From assembly GCA_938011245.1 (NCBI GenBank), contig CALLUJ010000034.1, positions 1 through 46,897 of the forward strand: 46,897 nucleotides of DNA, written 5' to 3'. The notes beneath the pieces were generated by a model. That model saw only the letters and a list, made by a program, of their open reading frames with translations. It searched no databases and was not told the origin of the DNA. The translations under genes and the position numbers were made by a program. The stretch is from an uncultured Aquimarina sp. Its GTDB lineage: Bacteria > Bacteroidota > Bacteroidia > Flavobacteriales > Flavobacteriaceae. This document shows, in pieces, positions 15,821 through 25,922 of the stretch; the stretch's first letter is position 1; each line of letters opens with the position of its first letter.

Positions 15821-17944
15821 ATGATGAAAATGTTTTTTAATAGAATATTTAATATTGGAGTGCTAAACGTTAATAGTGATATTGAAAATAAACGTATTAA
15901 AATATTAAACGTAATTGTTTGTATTAGTTTATTTCACGCCATATTCTTTCTCATTTTTGATTATGCTATGGGTTCTCTTAATTTACAAAAAGAAATTACC
16001 TTAAGCATAGAAGTACTTATGTTTAGTAGTATTCTGTTTCTCCAGTATAAAGGGAAATTTAAACTAGCCCGCTTACTTTTTACATGTATAGTTTTTGCAA
16101 ACTTGTTTTACAATTGTAACTATGCTTTTAAAGGGTATTATGGAGAATATCAATACATTGTAATTCCACTATTTTCACTTTTTTTCTTTGATAAAAAGTA
16201 TATTCATTATAGTTTATTGTTTTTTGCTATTGTAGCTTTTTATGTGCCCAATTTTTATTTTAATTTATATCCAGAAAAGTATTTTGGGTACTTAAATGTG
16301 TTTCTGTTTTTTATAGGTATTTTCCTTATTGTTAATTTTTTTAAAAACCTAAATGATAAAAACGAGAAATTGTTAGAGATTGAAAAAAATAAAGTTACTG
16401 AGGATAAAATTGTTCTTGAAATGCAACAAAAAGAATTAAGAGAATTAAACGATTTTAAAACTCATTTTTTTGTTAATCTTTCTCATGAAATCAAAACACC
16501 TCTTACTTTAATTAAAGGTTATTCTTCTAGGATAAATTTAAACTCTGAAGATACTGCCAATGTAAAAAGCTTAGAGGTGATTAAAAATCAAACGCAATAC
16601 ATTCAGGATATAGTAGATAATATACTAGATTTAAGTAAATTAGAATCTAATAAGCTAGAGGTGCAAACAAAATATACTGATGTAAAATCTTTTATAACTA
16701 GCATATATGCTGATTTTGATGGTGTATTTAAAACTAAAAATATTTCATTTATTTTAGAGAATAATGTATCTGATATTTCAGTACGTATTGATCCTATTTT
16801 TTTTAAAAAATCGATCAATAATTTACTTCATAATGCCTTAAAATTTACTCATATAAACGGAAAGGTTATTTTAAGAATTAAACTTGATAATGATACATTA
16901 AAAATAAATGTTATCGATAATGGAATTGGTATTCCTCAAAAAGATATAACAAATGTATTTAATCGGTTTTATCAATCTAAAAACGACATCACAAAAAGTC
17001 AAGGAAGCGGTATTGGGTTAGCATTCGCTAAAAATATTATAGAGACCCATGGCTTTTCATTAAACCTAAAAAGTACACCTAATATAGAAACAATATTTAC
17101 GGTTTCGATTCCGTCAGATGCTATTATAACAAATAAGAAAGAAAACATAACACAAAATACATCAGTAAATACACCAGTAAAACAAATATCTGATTCTGAG
17201 GTTTTACAAAAAAAGAATCTATCCGATAAAACTATATTATTAGTAGAGGATAATAACCAAATGCGTAATTATTTAAAACTAATATTAAAAGAATATCATA
17301 TTGTTGAGGCTATAAATGGAAAAGAAGGTTTAAAGGAATTGAAAAAATATGACTTTGATATTATTATTACAGATTATATGATGCCAGTTATGGATGGTCT
17401 AAGTTTTGTTAAAGAGTTAAAAAAACAGGCTGTTAAAATTCCTGTAATTGTAATTACTGCAAGAAGTGATGATAAAGGGAAACTAGATATTTTGCGTTTA
17501 GGGATTGATAGTTATATAACCAAACCTTTTTTAGAAGAAGAGTTGCTTTTAAATGTAAAAAAGTCAATTTATTTTTATGAAGAAATTACAAAAATAAAAA
17601 AAACTTTACCAGATTCAGAAAAACTACAATTAGCTGATGAAGAACAAGTGTTTTATAAACAGTTGATAGCTATTGTCGAAACAAATTACAATAATAAAAA
17701 TTTTGGTGTTGATGATTTAGCTACTGAATTAAAACTTTCAAGAAGTAGTTTATTTAGGAAAACGAAACTTTTTTTAGGACAAACACCAAATGACGTGATA
17801 GCAGAAATACGCTTTCAAAAAGCTAAAGAAATTCTTGAAAATAGGCCTAAAATAAATAAAAAAGATCTAGCTGAAGCAGTAGGTGTTTATAATGCGACTT
17901 ATTTTTATAAAAAAATGGAAAAACGATTTTTAGGAAAAACTTAA
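15821..17944 (+). CDS. Membrane hybrid histidine kinase with receiver and AraC-type DNA-binding domain
   Basis: A 707-residue one-protein two-component system. Residues about 30-175 contain six hydrophobic segments and no large periplasmic domain, so it differs from the usual Bacteroidota HTCS regulators that have a periplasmic beta-propeller. A short coiled coil leads to HisKA with the phospho-acceptor His222 in SHEIKTPL. The ATPase domain has NNLLHNALKF (N box), DNGIGIP (G1) and GSGIGLAFAKN (G2). The receiver starts at ILLVEDN (about 477) with Asp518 in TDYMMP and the lysine in TKPF. The C-terminal 100 residues form an AraC helix-turn-helix (VDDLATELKLSRSSLFRK, then a second helix pair). 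It diverges from the LamG/beta-helix gene and likely controls it through the repeats at 15660-15736. Signal unknown, perhaps membrane-derived. Confidence 0.9.
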   Translation: MMKMFFNRIFNIGVLNVNSDIENKRIKILNVIVCISLFHAIFFLIFDYAMGSLNLQKEITLSIEVLMFSSILFLQYKGKFKLARLLFTCIVFANLFYNCNYAFKGYYGEYQYIVIPLFSLFFFDKKYIHYSLLFFAIVAFYVPNFYFNLYPEKYFGYLNVFLFFIGIFLIVNFFKNLNDKNEKLLEIEKNKVTEDKIVLEMQQKELRELNDFKTHFFVNLSHEIKTPLTLIKGYSSRINLNSEDTANVKSLEVIKNQTQYIQDIVDNILDLSKLESNKLEVQTKYTDVKSFITSIYADFDGVFKTKNISFILENNVSDISVRIDPIFFKKSINNLLHNALKFTHINGKVILRIKLDNDTLKINVIDNGIGIPQKDITNVFNRFYQSKNDITKSQGSGIGLAFAKNIIETHGFSLNLKSTPNIETIFTVSIPSDAIITNKKENITQNTSVNTPVKQISDSEVLQKKNLSDKTILLVEDNNQMRNYLKLILKEYHIVEAINGKEGLKELKKYDFDIIITDYMMPVMDGLSFVKELKKQAVKIPVIVITARSDDKGKLDILRLGIDSYITKPFLEEELLLNVKKSIYFYEEITKIKKTLPDSEKLQLADEEQVFYKQLIAIVETNYNNKNFGVDDLATELKLSRSSLFRKTKLFLGQTPNDVIAEIRFQKAKEILENRPKINKKDLAEAVGVYNATYFYKKMEKRFLGKT

Positions 17945-18023
17945 TTTATTTAGTAAACATACTCAAAAATTCAACTTTTTTTTAGAAATGTCAATTCTTC
18001 AAACACAGCTCTCGCATTAAAGC

Positions 18024-18213
18024 TAATGTTCAGTATAAGAAACGTGGGGCAATTGACAAGCACTATCGTTTCGATCTATGACTTAGCTAAATATAAATAT
18101 TTTGCTTTTATCTTTTCTACTATAAACGCCAAATTTTATATTTAGCGGACTTTGTTAATATGCACAGAACTTTCGGTTTAGCATAAATGCCCTATGTTTT
18201 TTATACCTTGTTA
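18024..18213 (+). repeat. Structured repeat element, copy B (about 190 bp)
   Basis: Outer ends are inverted: GTATAAGAAACGTGGGGC (18033-18050) against GCCCTATGTTTTTTATAC (18189-18206), 15 of 18 positions pairing by strict complement. Internal motifs CAAGC, TTTCG, TTTTGC, TTTATC, AATATGCACAG and GCCCTAT occur in the order seen in copy A, in the same orientation, so A and B are homologous direct repeats 6.1 kb apart. The right end overlaps the last codons of the membrane-protein gene at 18211. The stretch 17945-18023 between the kinase stop and the element holds nothing else recognised. Confidence 0.65.
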
Positions 18214-18627
18214 CAAAACGTTAGTTCTTCTACTTTTGATATAATCAAATATCAACCCTAAAATGATGAATAGTATAAATAAAATTGGTAGAATAATAAC
18301 CCAACCCAAACTTACTGCCGATTTTTTTTCGCTTATAGATGAGTTAATATTTTGTATCTCAATCAAGTTTATAAATTTAGATATGAATATAGCTTGCAAA
18401 CAAAATAAAACACATATAAATGTAATTTTAAAGAATATTTTTGATTCATAGTAAAAGAAATATAATGAAATAAAAAAAACAATAATTATGGTGAAAAATA
18501 AAATATTGTTGAAAGCTAGGAAAGATTTGAAGTAACTTAATTTTAAACCAAAAAAATTTAAAAATAAAATTGTTGTCAATAAAACTACTGATGAAATTTT
18601 CCCAAAATGCTTATTAATGGTTTTCAT
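18211..18627 (-). CDS. Small integral membrane protein, unknown function
   Basis: A 138-residue protein that I do not recognise. It has four strongly hydrophobic segments (about residues 11-28, 36-54, 64-84 and 108-130) joined by short charged loops and a basic C-terminus (KSRRTNVL). Base composition is very AT-rich even for this window. It begins 5 bases after the stop of the degraded gene at 18633 and ends inside structured repeat B, an arrangement like a cassette gene followed by its recombination site. Position after a possible effector-like pseudogene and the all-membrane architecture would suit an immunity protein, but no sequence motif supports that directly. Confidence 0.55.
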   Translation of the reverse strand: MKTINKHFGKISSVVLLTTILFLNFFGLKLSYFKSFLAFNNILFFTIIIVFFISLYFFYYESKIFFKITFICVLFCLQAIFISKFINLIEIQNINSSISEKKSAVSLGWVIILPILFILFIILGLIFDYIKSRRTNVL

Positions 18628-18632
18628 AATAT

Positions 18633-19849
18633 TTATAATTTATTACTTCCACTAATTGGTGGTTTTCCAGCGTGTATATCAAAAATAGGCATCCAATCTC
18701 TAAATATACTATTTTTACTTGCTGGTTTTATAGAGTTTAATTCTTTTGGGAATACTGGTTGTCCGTCACAGTGTTCATTCGGAAAATATTTAGGTTTAAA
18801 CACTCTATTCTTATATTTCTCATCACTAAACGTTCCAGGGTATTTTCTATAAACGTCGACTGATTGCTCTGCGGTTAATTCTTTGCTTAAGTTTAAAATG
18901 ACTTCTTCAGTTAATTCAGGTTTTACGATTCTATAAAAACTAATCAAATTTGAAATTAAGTCCGCGGGTTCAAAACTTGAATCTCCTTTACCTATGACTG
19001 CACCAAAAGCTTGAAAACTTTCAAAAGCTATTGAAACTTCTTGAAATATTGCTAATGCCACTTGTTCTTTTTCTTAAACCGTCAAATTACTTTTTACAAA
19101 ATAAGACTTTGTATTGCCTAATCTAACAGGTTTGTTTACTAAAGGTAAATTCTGAATTAATGTAGCATCTTGTCGATATGTAACTTTAAACCCCTTATCA
19201 TTTGGCGAATTAGATTTTATACCAGTTTCATTGAGTATTTGATTCCAAAGGTTTTTTACACCAATGTAAAATTCTGTTCTCTTGGTATCGGTAAAAGCGT
19301 GAGTTTTATCTATCCATCCACTATTACAAGTGTATACAATTTTTCCATCTCGAATAGCTATGACATAATCATCAACAAAACCTATGTTAGATAAAATACT
19401 GACTTTTTCAATAGGTTTAGCTACGTATGCATAAATTCGAATTTTTTCAGCATCTTTTGCTTTATAGCTGTAGCATACTGCATCATCCTTATCTAAGTAT
19501 GGGTTTTCTCCTTTTTTGTATTCTAGGTCTACTATCTCGCCGTTATCTACTTGTTCTGCAAACCAAATGTGTTTTATTGGAGTAAAAGTTGATTCTTTGA
19601 ATTTTGTAGCTTTAAAAACATAAGTTTTGTCAACTTCCATTTCATCTACAAGTTCATTATTCTCATCAAACGGACCTTCTATTTTTCAACTAATGGTTTT
19701 GCAAATTTTAATGTGGCAGGTTTTTGAGCTGCTGGTGCTATTATTACATCAGGGTCATCACACGTAATAGTTATTGATAATGTACTATATTCTTCTTTTA
19801 CTCTAGGAGGGTTTTCTTTCTCCTACATAGTAATTTTATCGTTAGCCAT
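18633..19849 (-). pseudogene. Degraded gene of about 405 codons with two nonsense codons and one frameshift
   Basis: Starting from an ATG at 19849 (MANDKITM), the reading meets TAG at 19823-19825, continues in frame as EKENPPRVKEEYSTLSITIT and so on, then shifts at the T5 run 19682-19686: one more base would join FAKPLVEK to EGPFDENNELVDE. The frame continues with VDKTYVFKATKF to NLTV, TAA at 19074-19076, and then in the same frame EKEQVALAIFQEV to SGSNKL and the stop at 18633. So two open stretches (19074-19640 and 18633-19061) are parts of one gene. I do not recognise a named domain; the N-terminal pattern APAAQKPATLKFAKP recalls proteins found near flavobacterial contact-dependent effector loci, from memory only. 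No signal peptide is seen. Confidence 0.75.
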
Positions 19850-19899
19850 TTTTTAGGTTTTAGTGAGTTTTAATGTTTTGTAAAATAATATATAATTAA

Positions 19900-21852
<1,953 letters not shown>

Positions 21853-21867
21853 TTAAAACAGCTATTT

Positions 21868-21875
21868 CAAATATA
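21868..21875 (-). promoter_or_regulatory. -7 box of gyrB
   Basis: Minus-strand TATATTTG is an exact TAnnTTTG match, 30 bases upstream of the gyrB ATG. No TTG at the expected -33 distance. Confidence 0.5.
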
Positions 21876-22045
21876 GAAAACAATTCTCTTAAGTTTTAAG
21901 CGAGTCTCTTAAGTTGTTAACAACAAGGTTTAAAAGTATTAATAATTGATTAGAGAGCTTAAAAAGAGGTAATAAATAGATTTGAACACTTTTAATTGAA
22001 TAAGATTATTTTGTTAAAATGTATTAGAAGGCTTGTATTTTAATA

Positions 22046-22082
22046 ACAAAAGGCTTTTGATTATAAATCAAAAGCCTTTTGT
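22046..22082 (-). terminator. Terminator downstream of the rhodanese gene
   Basis: Perfect 17-base arms (ACAAAAGGCTTTTGATT and complement) around the loop ATA, with T runs on both strands. It lies 40 bases past the rhodanese stop and upstream of gyrB, so it separates the two minus-strand genes. Confidence 0.85.
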
Positions 22083-22122
22083 TTGATAAAGAAGAACAAG
22101 AGATCTTCTTTATTTCGTTGTA

Positions 22123-22440
22123 TTAGTCTTCAACAATATCTCCAGTCCAGTTCATAAACCCTCCTTCAAGGTTGTAGGTGGTTTTAAATCCCATTTGTTC
22201 CATAATATCACAAGCCTGTCCACTCCTGTTTCCAGAACGGCAATATATGTAGTAATTTTTTGATTTGTCTAATTGTTCAATTTCTTCTAAAAAAGTTTGT
22301 CCTTCAAGAAAATCAATATGTTTCATATTGGCAATATAGCCGTCTTCAATTTCGCCTTCAGTTCTTACATCAAGAACAATAGCATTATCGTCACCTGATA
22401 AAAGTTCTAGCCATTCATCTTGGTCAATATCTTGTCTCAT
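22123..22440 (-). CDS. Single-domain rhodanese-like protein
   Basis: A 105-residue cytoplasmic protein forming one rhodanese domain. The active-site loop is CRSGNRSG with the nucleophile Cys67; the N-terminal strand IVLDVRTEGEIEDGYI and the final GGFMNW are typical. Such proteins carry sulfur as a cysteine persulfide or move it from thiosulfate or other thiols to acceptors. The loop length (six residues from cysteine) fits sulfur rather than arsenate or phosphate chemistry. It diverges from the trp operon leader (54-base gap) and ends at the terminator 22046-22082. Substrate and partner are unknown. Confidence 0.9.
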   Translation of the reverse strand: MRQDIDQDEWLELLSGDDNAIVLDVRTEGEIEDGYIANMKHIDFLEGQTFLEEIEQLDKSKNYYIYCRSGNRSGQACDIMEQMGFKTTYNLEGGFMNWTGDIVED

Positions 22441-22494
22441 ATTTTATACTAAAAATTCATCGTAAAAATAACAAAAAATACTTATTTTTACCAC

Positions 22495-22551
22495 ATGAAT
22501 AAATTGTTTGCACATACATGGTGGTGGTCTTTAATATCCGTATTGTTGTGA
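22495..22551 (+). CDS. trpL: trp operon leader peptide with three tandem Trp codons
   Basis: An 18-codon ORF, MNKLFAHTWWWSLISVLL, reads ATG at 22495 to TGA at 22549-22551. The three TGG codons at 22519-22527 are consecutive. Downstream come an intrinsic terminator (22582-22613) and trpE. In RNA, GGUGGUG over the Trp codons can pair with CACUGCC at 22553-22560 (two G-U pairs), giving a 1:2 hairpin that a stalled ribosome would block. A TATTTTTA box at 22483-22490 is only four bases before the ATG, so the leader mRNA may begin almost at the start codon. The attenuation model is classical; the mechanism here is inferred from sequence. Confidence 0.82.
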   Translation: MNKLFAHTWWWSLISVLL

Positions 22552-22581
22552 TGCACTGCCTAGTAAATTAATTTTTCTTAG

Positions 22582-22617
22582 AAAAAGGCTTGTCACTCAC
22601 GACAAGCCTTTTTTTAT
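22582..22617 (+). terminator. trp attenuator terminator
   Basis: AAAAAGGCTTGTC (22582-22594) pairs perfectly with GACAAGCCTTTTT (22601-22613) around ACTCAC and runs into seven T residues. It lies between the leader peptide and trpE, 51 bases before the trpE ATG. A possible competing pairing is GCCU at 22557-22561 with AGGC of the left arm, extended weakly by AC with GU. Confidence 0.85.
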
Positions 22618-22667
22618 TTTATTATTTTTAACCCATTCATAAGTCGAATAGTCAAAACAATCCAATA

Positions 22668-24065
22668 ATGAGTTTTAAACTTAAAACAGACTTTAAAAAA
22701 ATATTAGCAGATACGATAACCCCTGTAAGTGTGTATCTTAAAATCAGAGACCGTTTTCCAAATAGTTTACTTTTGGAGAGTAGCGATTATCACGGTTCGG
22801 AAAATAGTTTTTCTTATATATGTTGTAATCCTATTGCAGATTTTAAAGTAAAAGACGAGGTTATTACTCAAAACCTTCCAAACGGCACTACAGTTACAAC
22901 ACAAATTACCTCGCAGGATGATATTCCTAACGCTGTAGAACAATTTGGAGACCAGTTTAAGGCCGATACCAGCGATTTTAAGTTCATAAACAATGGATTA
23001 TTTGGATACATTTCTTACGATTCTGTTCGTTATTTCGAAGATGTACAGATAAACAATAAGCCTAATAAACTAGATATTCCCGATATTTATTATGCGGTAT
23101 ATCAAAATATAATAGCTATTAATCATTTCAATAATGAAGCCTATATTTTTGCACATACCTATGAGAAAGAAAGTAATATAGCAGAAATAGAGTCCCTTAT
23201 AAAAGTAAAGAATTTTGCTTCTTACTCCTTCAATTTAGTAGGGGAAACAACCAGTAATATAAACGATAATACTTTTAAAGAGCATGTAGCAATTGCTAAA
23301 AAACACTGTCAACGAGGAGATGTTTTCCAATTAGTGCTATCTAAGCGTTTCTCACAAGAGTTCAAAGGAGATGAGTTTAATGTATATCGTGCTTTACGAA
23401 GTATTAACCCATCACCATATTTGTTTTATTTTGATTATGGAGATTTTAAAATTTTTGGAAGCTCCCCAGAAGCACAATTAATAGTAGATAAAGGAATTGC
23501 AGAGATTCATCCTATAGCAGGGACTTTTAAACGTACTGGAGATGACGAAAAAGATGCCGAATTAGCCAAACAGTTAGCTTTAGATCCTAAAGAAAATAGC
23601 GAACATGTAATGTTAGTTGATCTAGCTCGAAACGATTTAAGTAGAAACGGGAGCAATGTAAATGTAGAACGTTATAGAGAAATACAATTTTACAGTCACG
23701 TAATTCACTTAGTAAGTAAAGTAACAGGTAAAAAACGTCAAAGTAGCTCTACTATGCAAGTTGTAGCCGATACCTTTCCCGCAGGGACTTTAAGTGGAGC
23801 CCCCAAACATATGGCAATGCAACTTATAGAAAAGTACGAAACCATAAATAGGGAATTTTATGGAGGAGCCATTGGATTTATGGACTTTAGTGGCAACTTT
23901 AACCATGCTATAATGATTAGGACATTTTTGAGTAAAGATCATAGCTTGCATTGGCAAGCAGGAGCAGGTCTCGTAACCGAAAGTAAAGAAGAGAGCGAGT
24001 TGCAAGAAGTATATAATAAATTAGGAGCCTTAACCAAAGCACTTAAAATAGCCGAAGACGTTTAG
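22668..24065 (+). CDS. trpE: Anthranilate synthase component I
   Basis: A 465-residue chorismate-utilising enzyme that forms anthranilate with TrpG-supplied ammonia. LLES at residues 35-38 belongs to the tryptophan feedback site, so allosteric inhibition is probably retained. The chorismate-binding half shows IHPIAGTFKRTGDDEKD, LALDPKENSEHVMLVDLARND, FPAGTLSGAPKHMAM and REFYGGAIGF, all expected for TrpE rather than PabB. First structural gene of the trp operon, controlled by the Trp-codon leader just upstream. A 163-base gap holding a palindromic repeat separates it from trpG. Confidence 0.96.
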   Translation: MSFKLKTDFKKILADTITPVSVYLKIRDRFPNSLLLESSDYHGSENSFSYICCNPIADFKVKDEVITQNLPNGTTVTTQITSQDDIPNAVEQFGDQFKADTSDFKFINNGLFGYISYDSVRYFEDVQINNKPNKLDIPDIYYAVYQNIIAINHFNNEAYIFAHTYEKESNIAEIESLIKVKNFASYSFNLVGETTSNINDNTFKEHVAIAKKHCQRGDVFQLVLSKRFSQEFKGDEFNVYRALRSINPSPYLFYFDYGDFKIFGSSPEAQLIVDKGIAEIHPIAGTFKRTGDDEKDAELAKQLALDPKENSEHVMLVDLARNDLSRNGSNVNVERYREIQFYSHVIHLVSKVTGKKRQSSSTMQVVADTFPAGTLSGAPKHMAMQLIEKYETINREFYGGAIGFMDFSGNFNHAIMIRTFLSKDHSLHWQAGAGLVTESKEESELQEVYNKLGALTKALKIAEDV

Positions 24066-24160
24066 GGCGTTACCCAAAGGTCGGGCTTTGCACTATATCT
24101 TTTAGTGTTCTCTTCGTACCTCAGAAAACCCAAAAAGGATGCCGTTGCAATCCCTAACGC
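24065..24160 (+). repeat. REP-like imperfect palindromic element inside the trp operon
   Basis: Starts right at the trpE stop. GCGTTA at 24067-24072 and TAACGC at 24155-24160 are inverted ends; TTGCACTATATCTTTT and AAAAAGGATGCCGTTGCAA form an inner imperfect stem. The core GGTCGGGCTTT and GGATGCCG is unlike the surrounding AT-rich DNA. From memory, elements of this shape are dispersed in flavobacterial genomes; copy number cannot be counted in this window, where I find only one. Confidence 0.55.
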
Positions 24161-24228
24161 AAAAAAAAGCAACACCAGCTTATTATTATACGTTTACAAC
24201 AAAAGTAAACAGATAGAAAGGAAGAAAA

Positions 24229-24801
24229 ATGAAAAAGAAAATATTAGTTATAGACAATTACGACTCTTTTGTATATAATTTAGTGCACTACTTAGAAAGT
24301 CTAGATTGTGAAGTAATAGTAAAACGTAACGACCAATTAAGTCTAGAAGAAGTAGATAACTATCAAAAAATATTATTGTCGCCAGGACCAGGAATACCAG
24401 ACGAAGCAGGCTTATTGAAGCCAATAATAGAAAAGTACGGAGCTACTAAAAGTATTTTTGGAGTATGTTTAGGACAACAAGCTATAGGTGAAGTTTATGG
24501 AGGAACACTTAGGAATTTAGATAAAGTATATCATGGAGTAGCTACCGAAATAAATACCGTAGCAGATAATGTATTACTATTTAAAAATTTGAAAAAGAAA
24601 TTTGAAGTTGGTCGCTACCATTCGTGGGTAGTTGCAAAGGATGACTTTCCAAAAAAATTAGAAATTACTTCTGTAGACGAAAACGGACAAGTAATGTCTT
24701 TGCGGCATAAAGAATATGATGTAAGAGGAGTACAGTTTCATCCAGAGTCTGTACTTACACCCGATGGGATGAAAATTTTAGAAAACTGGGTAAATAGTTA
24801 A
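24229..24801 (+). CDS. trpG: Anthranilate synthase component II (glutamine amidotransferase)
   Basis: A 190-residue class I glutamine amidotransferase. The catalytic cysteine is C80 in FGVCLGQQAIG, the oxyanion strand is SPGPGIP, and the His/Glu pair is H171/E173 in FHPESVLTPDG. It releases ammonia from glutamine for TrpE. In other organisms this subunit can also serve PabB; its place in the trp cluster assigns the main role. It follows a REP-like element and precedes trpD by 101 bases. Confidence 0.95.
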   Translation: MKKKILVIDNYDSFVYNLVHYLESLDCEVIVKRNDQLSLEEVDNYQKILLSPGPGIPDEAGLLKPIIEKYGATKSIFGVCLGQQAIGEVYGGTLRNLDKVYHGVATEINTVADNVLLFKNLKKKFEVGRYHSWVVAKDDFPKKLEITSVDENGQVMSLRHKEYDVRGVQFHPESVLTPDGMKILENWVNS

Positions 24802-24902
24802 TATTGATTATCTAAAATTTGTAAGGCGCTATTTTGCTAATAAGAAATTTAAAAAAAACGTTAGCATTTTGTGAAATTAAGACCCAAAAACTGATATTTA
24901 AA

Positions 24903-25892
24903 ATGAAAAATATACTTAACCGTTTAATTAATCATGAAGTTCTCGATAAAAAAGAAGCTAAGTCTATTTTAGTAAATATATCTAACGGAAGCTACAATGT
25001 GAGCCAAATAGCTGCATTTTTAACGGTTTATATGATGCGTAGTATAACCGTAGAAGAATTAGAAGGGTTTCGAGATGCCCTTTTAGAACTTTGTATTGCA
25101 GTAGATTTAAGTGCTTATAACCCTATAGATTTATGTGGTACAGGAGGAGATGGAAAAGATACGTTTAACATTTCTACCTTATCCTCTTTTGTAGCAGCAG
25201 GAGCGGGAATCAAAGTAACCAAACATGGGAATTACGGAGTATCTTCTACTTGTGGAAGCTCTAATGTAATGGAACATTTAGGAATTAAATTTAGCAATAA
25301 TAAAGACTATTTAATCCGTAGTATTGAAGAAACAGGAATATGTGTATTGCATGCCCCGTTGTTTCATCCAGCTATGAAAAATGTAGCCCCTATTCGAAGA
25401 GAATTAGCAGTTAGAACTTTTTTTAACATGTTAGGCCCTATGGTAAATCCAGCATTTCCTACGAATCAAATGGTGGGAGTATTCAATTTGGAATTAGCAC
25501 GTATGTATGGTTATTTATATCAAAATGGAAATAAAAATTTTACGATACTCCATGCCTTAGATGGTTATGATGAAATTTCATTAACAGGGAAAACAAAGAC
25601 AATCACACGTCATTCCGAAGCTATGCTAACCCCAGACGATTTTGGAGTAAAAACCCTATTACAATCTCAAATAGTTGGAGGCGATAGTATTGAAGCTTCA
25701 GCGAAAATATTTGTAGATGTATTAAGTGGTAATGGGACCGAAGCACAGAACAACGTAGTATGTGCTAATTCGGGTATGGCCATTGCTACAGTCCAAAACC
25801 TAACCCCGCAAGAAGGGTTTCAAAAAGCAAAAGAAAGTTTGCTTAGTGGAAAAGGATTAGAAGTGTTGAAGAAGGTACAATCTCTAAACTAA
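24903..25892 (+). CDS. trpD: Anthranilate phosphoribosyltransferase
   Basis: A 330-residue enzyme that joins anthranilate to phosphoribosyl pyrophosphate. The glycine-rich PRPP loop is GTGGDGKDTFN at residues 79-89, followed by KHGNYGVSSTCGSSN and NVAPIRRELAVRTFFNMLGPMVNP. The frame extends 23 codons upstream to a TTG at 24834, but the family begins with the helix MKNILNRLINHEVL, so the ATG at 24903 is chosen. It is separated from trpC by 30 bases. Confidence 0.95.
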   Translation: MKNILNRLINHEVLDKKEAKSILVNISNGSYNVSQIAAFLTVYMMRSITVEELEGFRDALLELCIAVDLSAYNPIDLCGTGGDGKDTFNISTLSSFVAAGAGIKVTKHGNYGVSSTCGSSNVMEHLGIKFSNNKDYLIRSIEETGICVLHAPLFHPAMKNVAPIRRELAVRTFFNMLGPMVNPAFPTNQMVGVFNLELARMYGYLYQNGNKNFTILHALDGYDEISLTGKTKTITRHSEAMLTPDDFGVKTLLQSQIVGGDSIEASAKIFVDVLSGNGTEAQNNVVCANSGMAIATVQNLTPQEGFQKAKESLLSGKGLEVLKKVQSLN

Positions 25893-25922
25893 TTCAGAAT
25901 ACAGAATTACGAATTATAAAAA

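Noticed and set aside
24834..24902. Upstream extension of trpD from a TTG codon
   Set aside because: The extra 23 residues are not part of the family and the ATG at 24903 gives the expected N-terminus.
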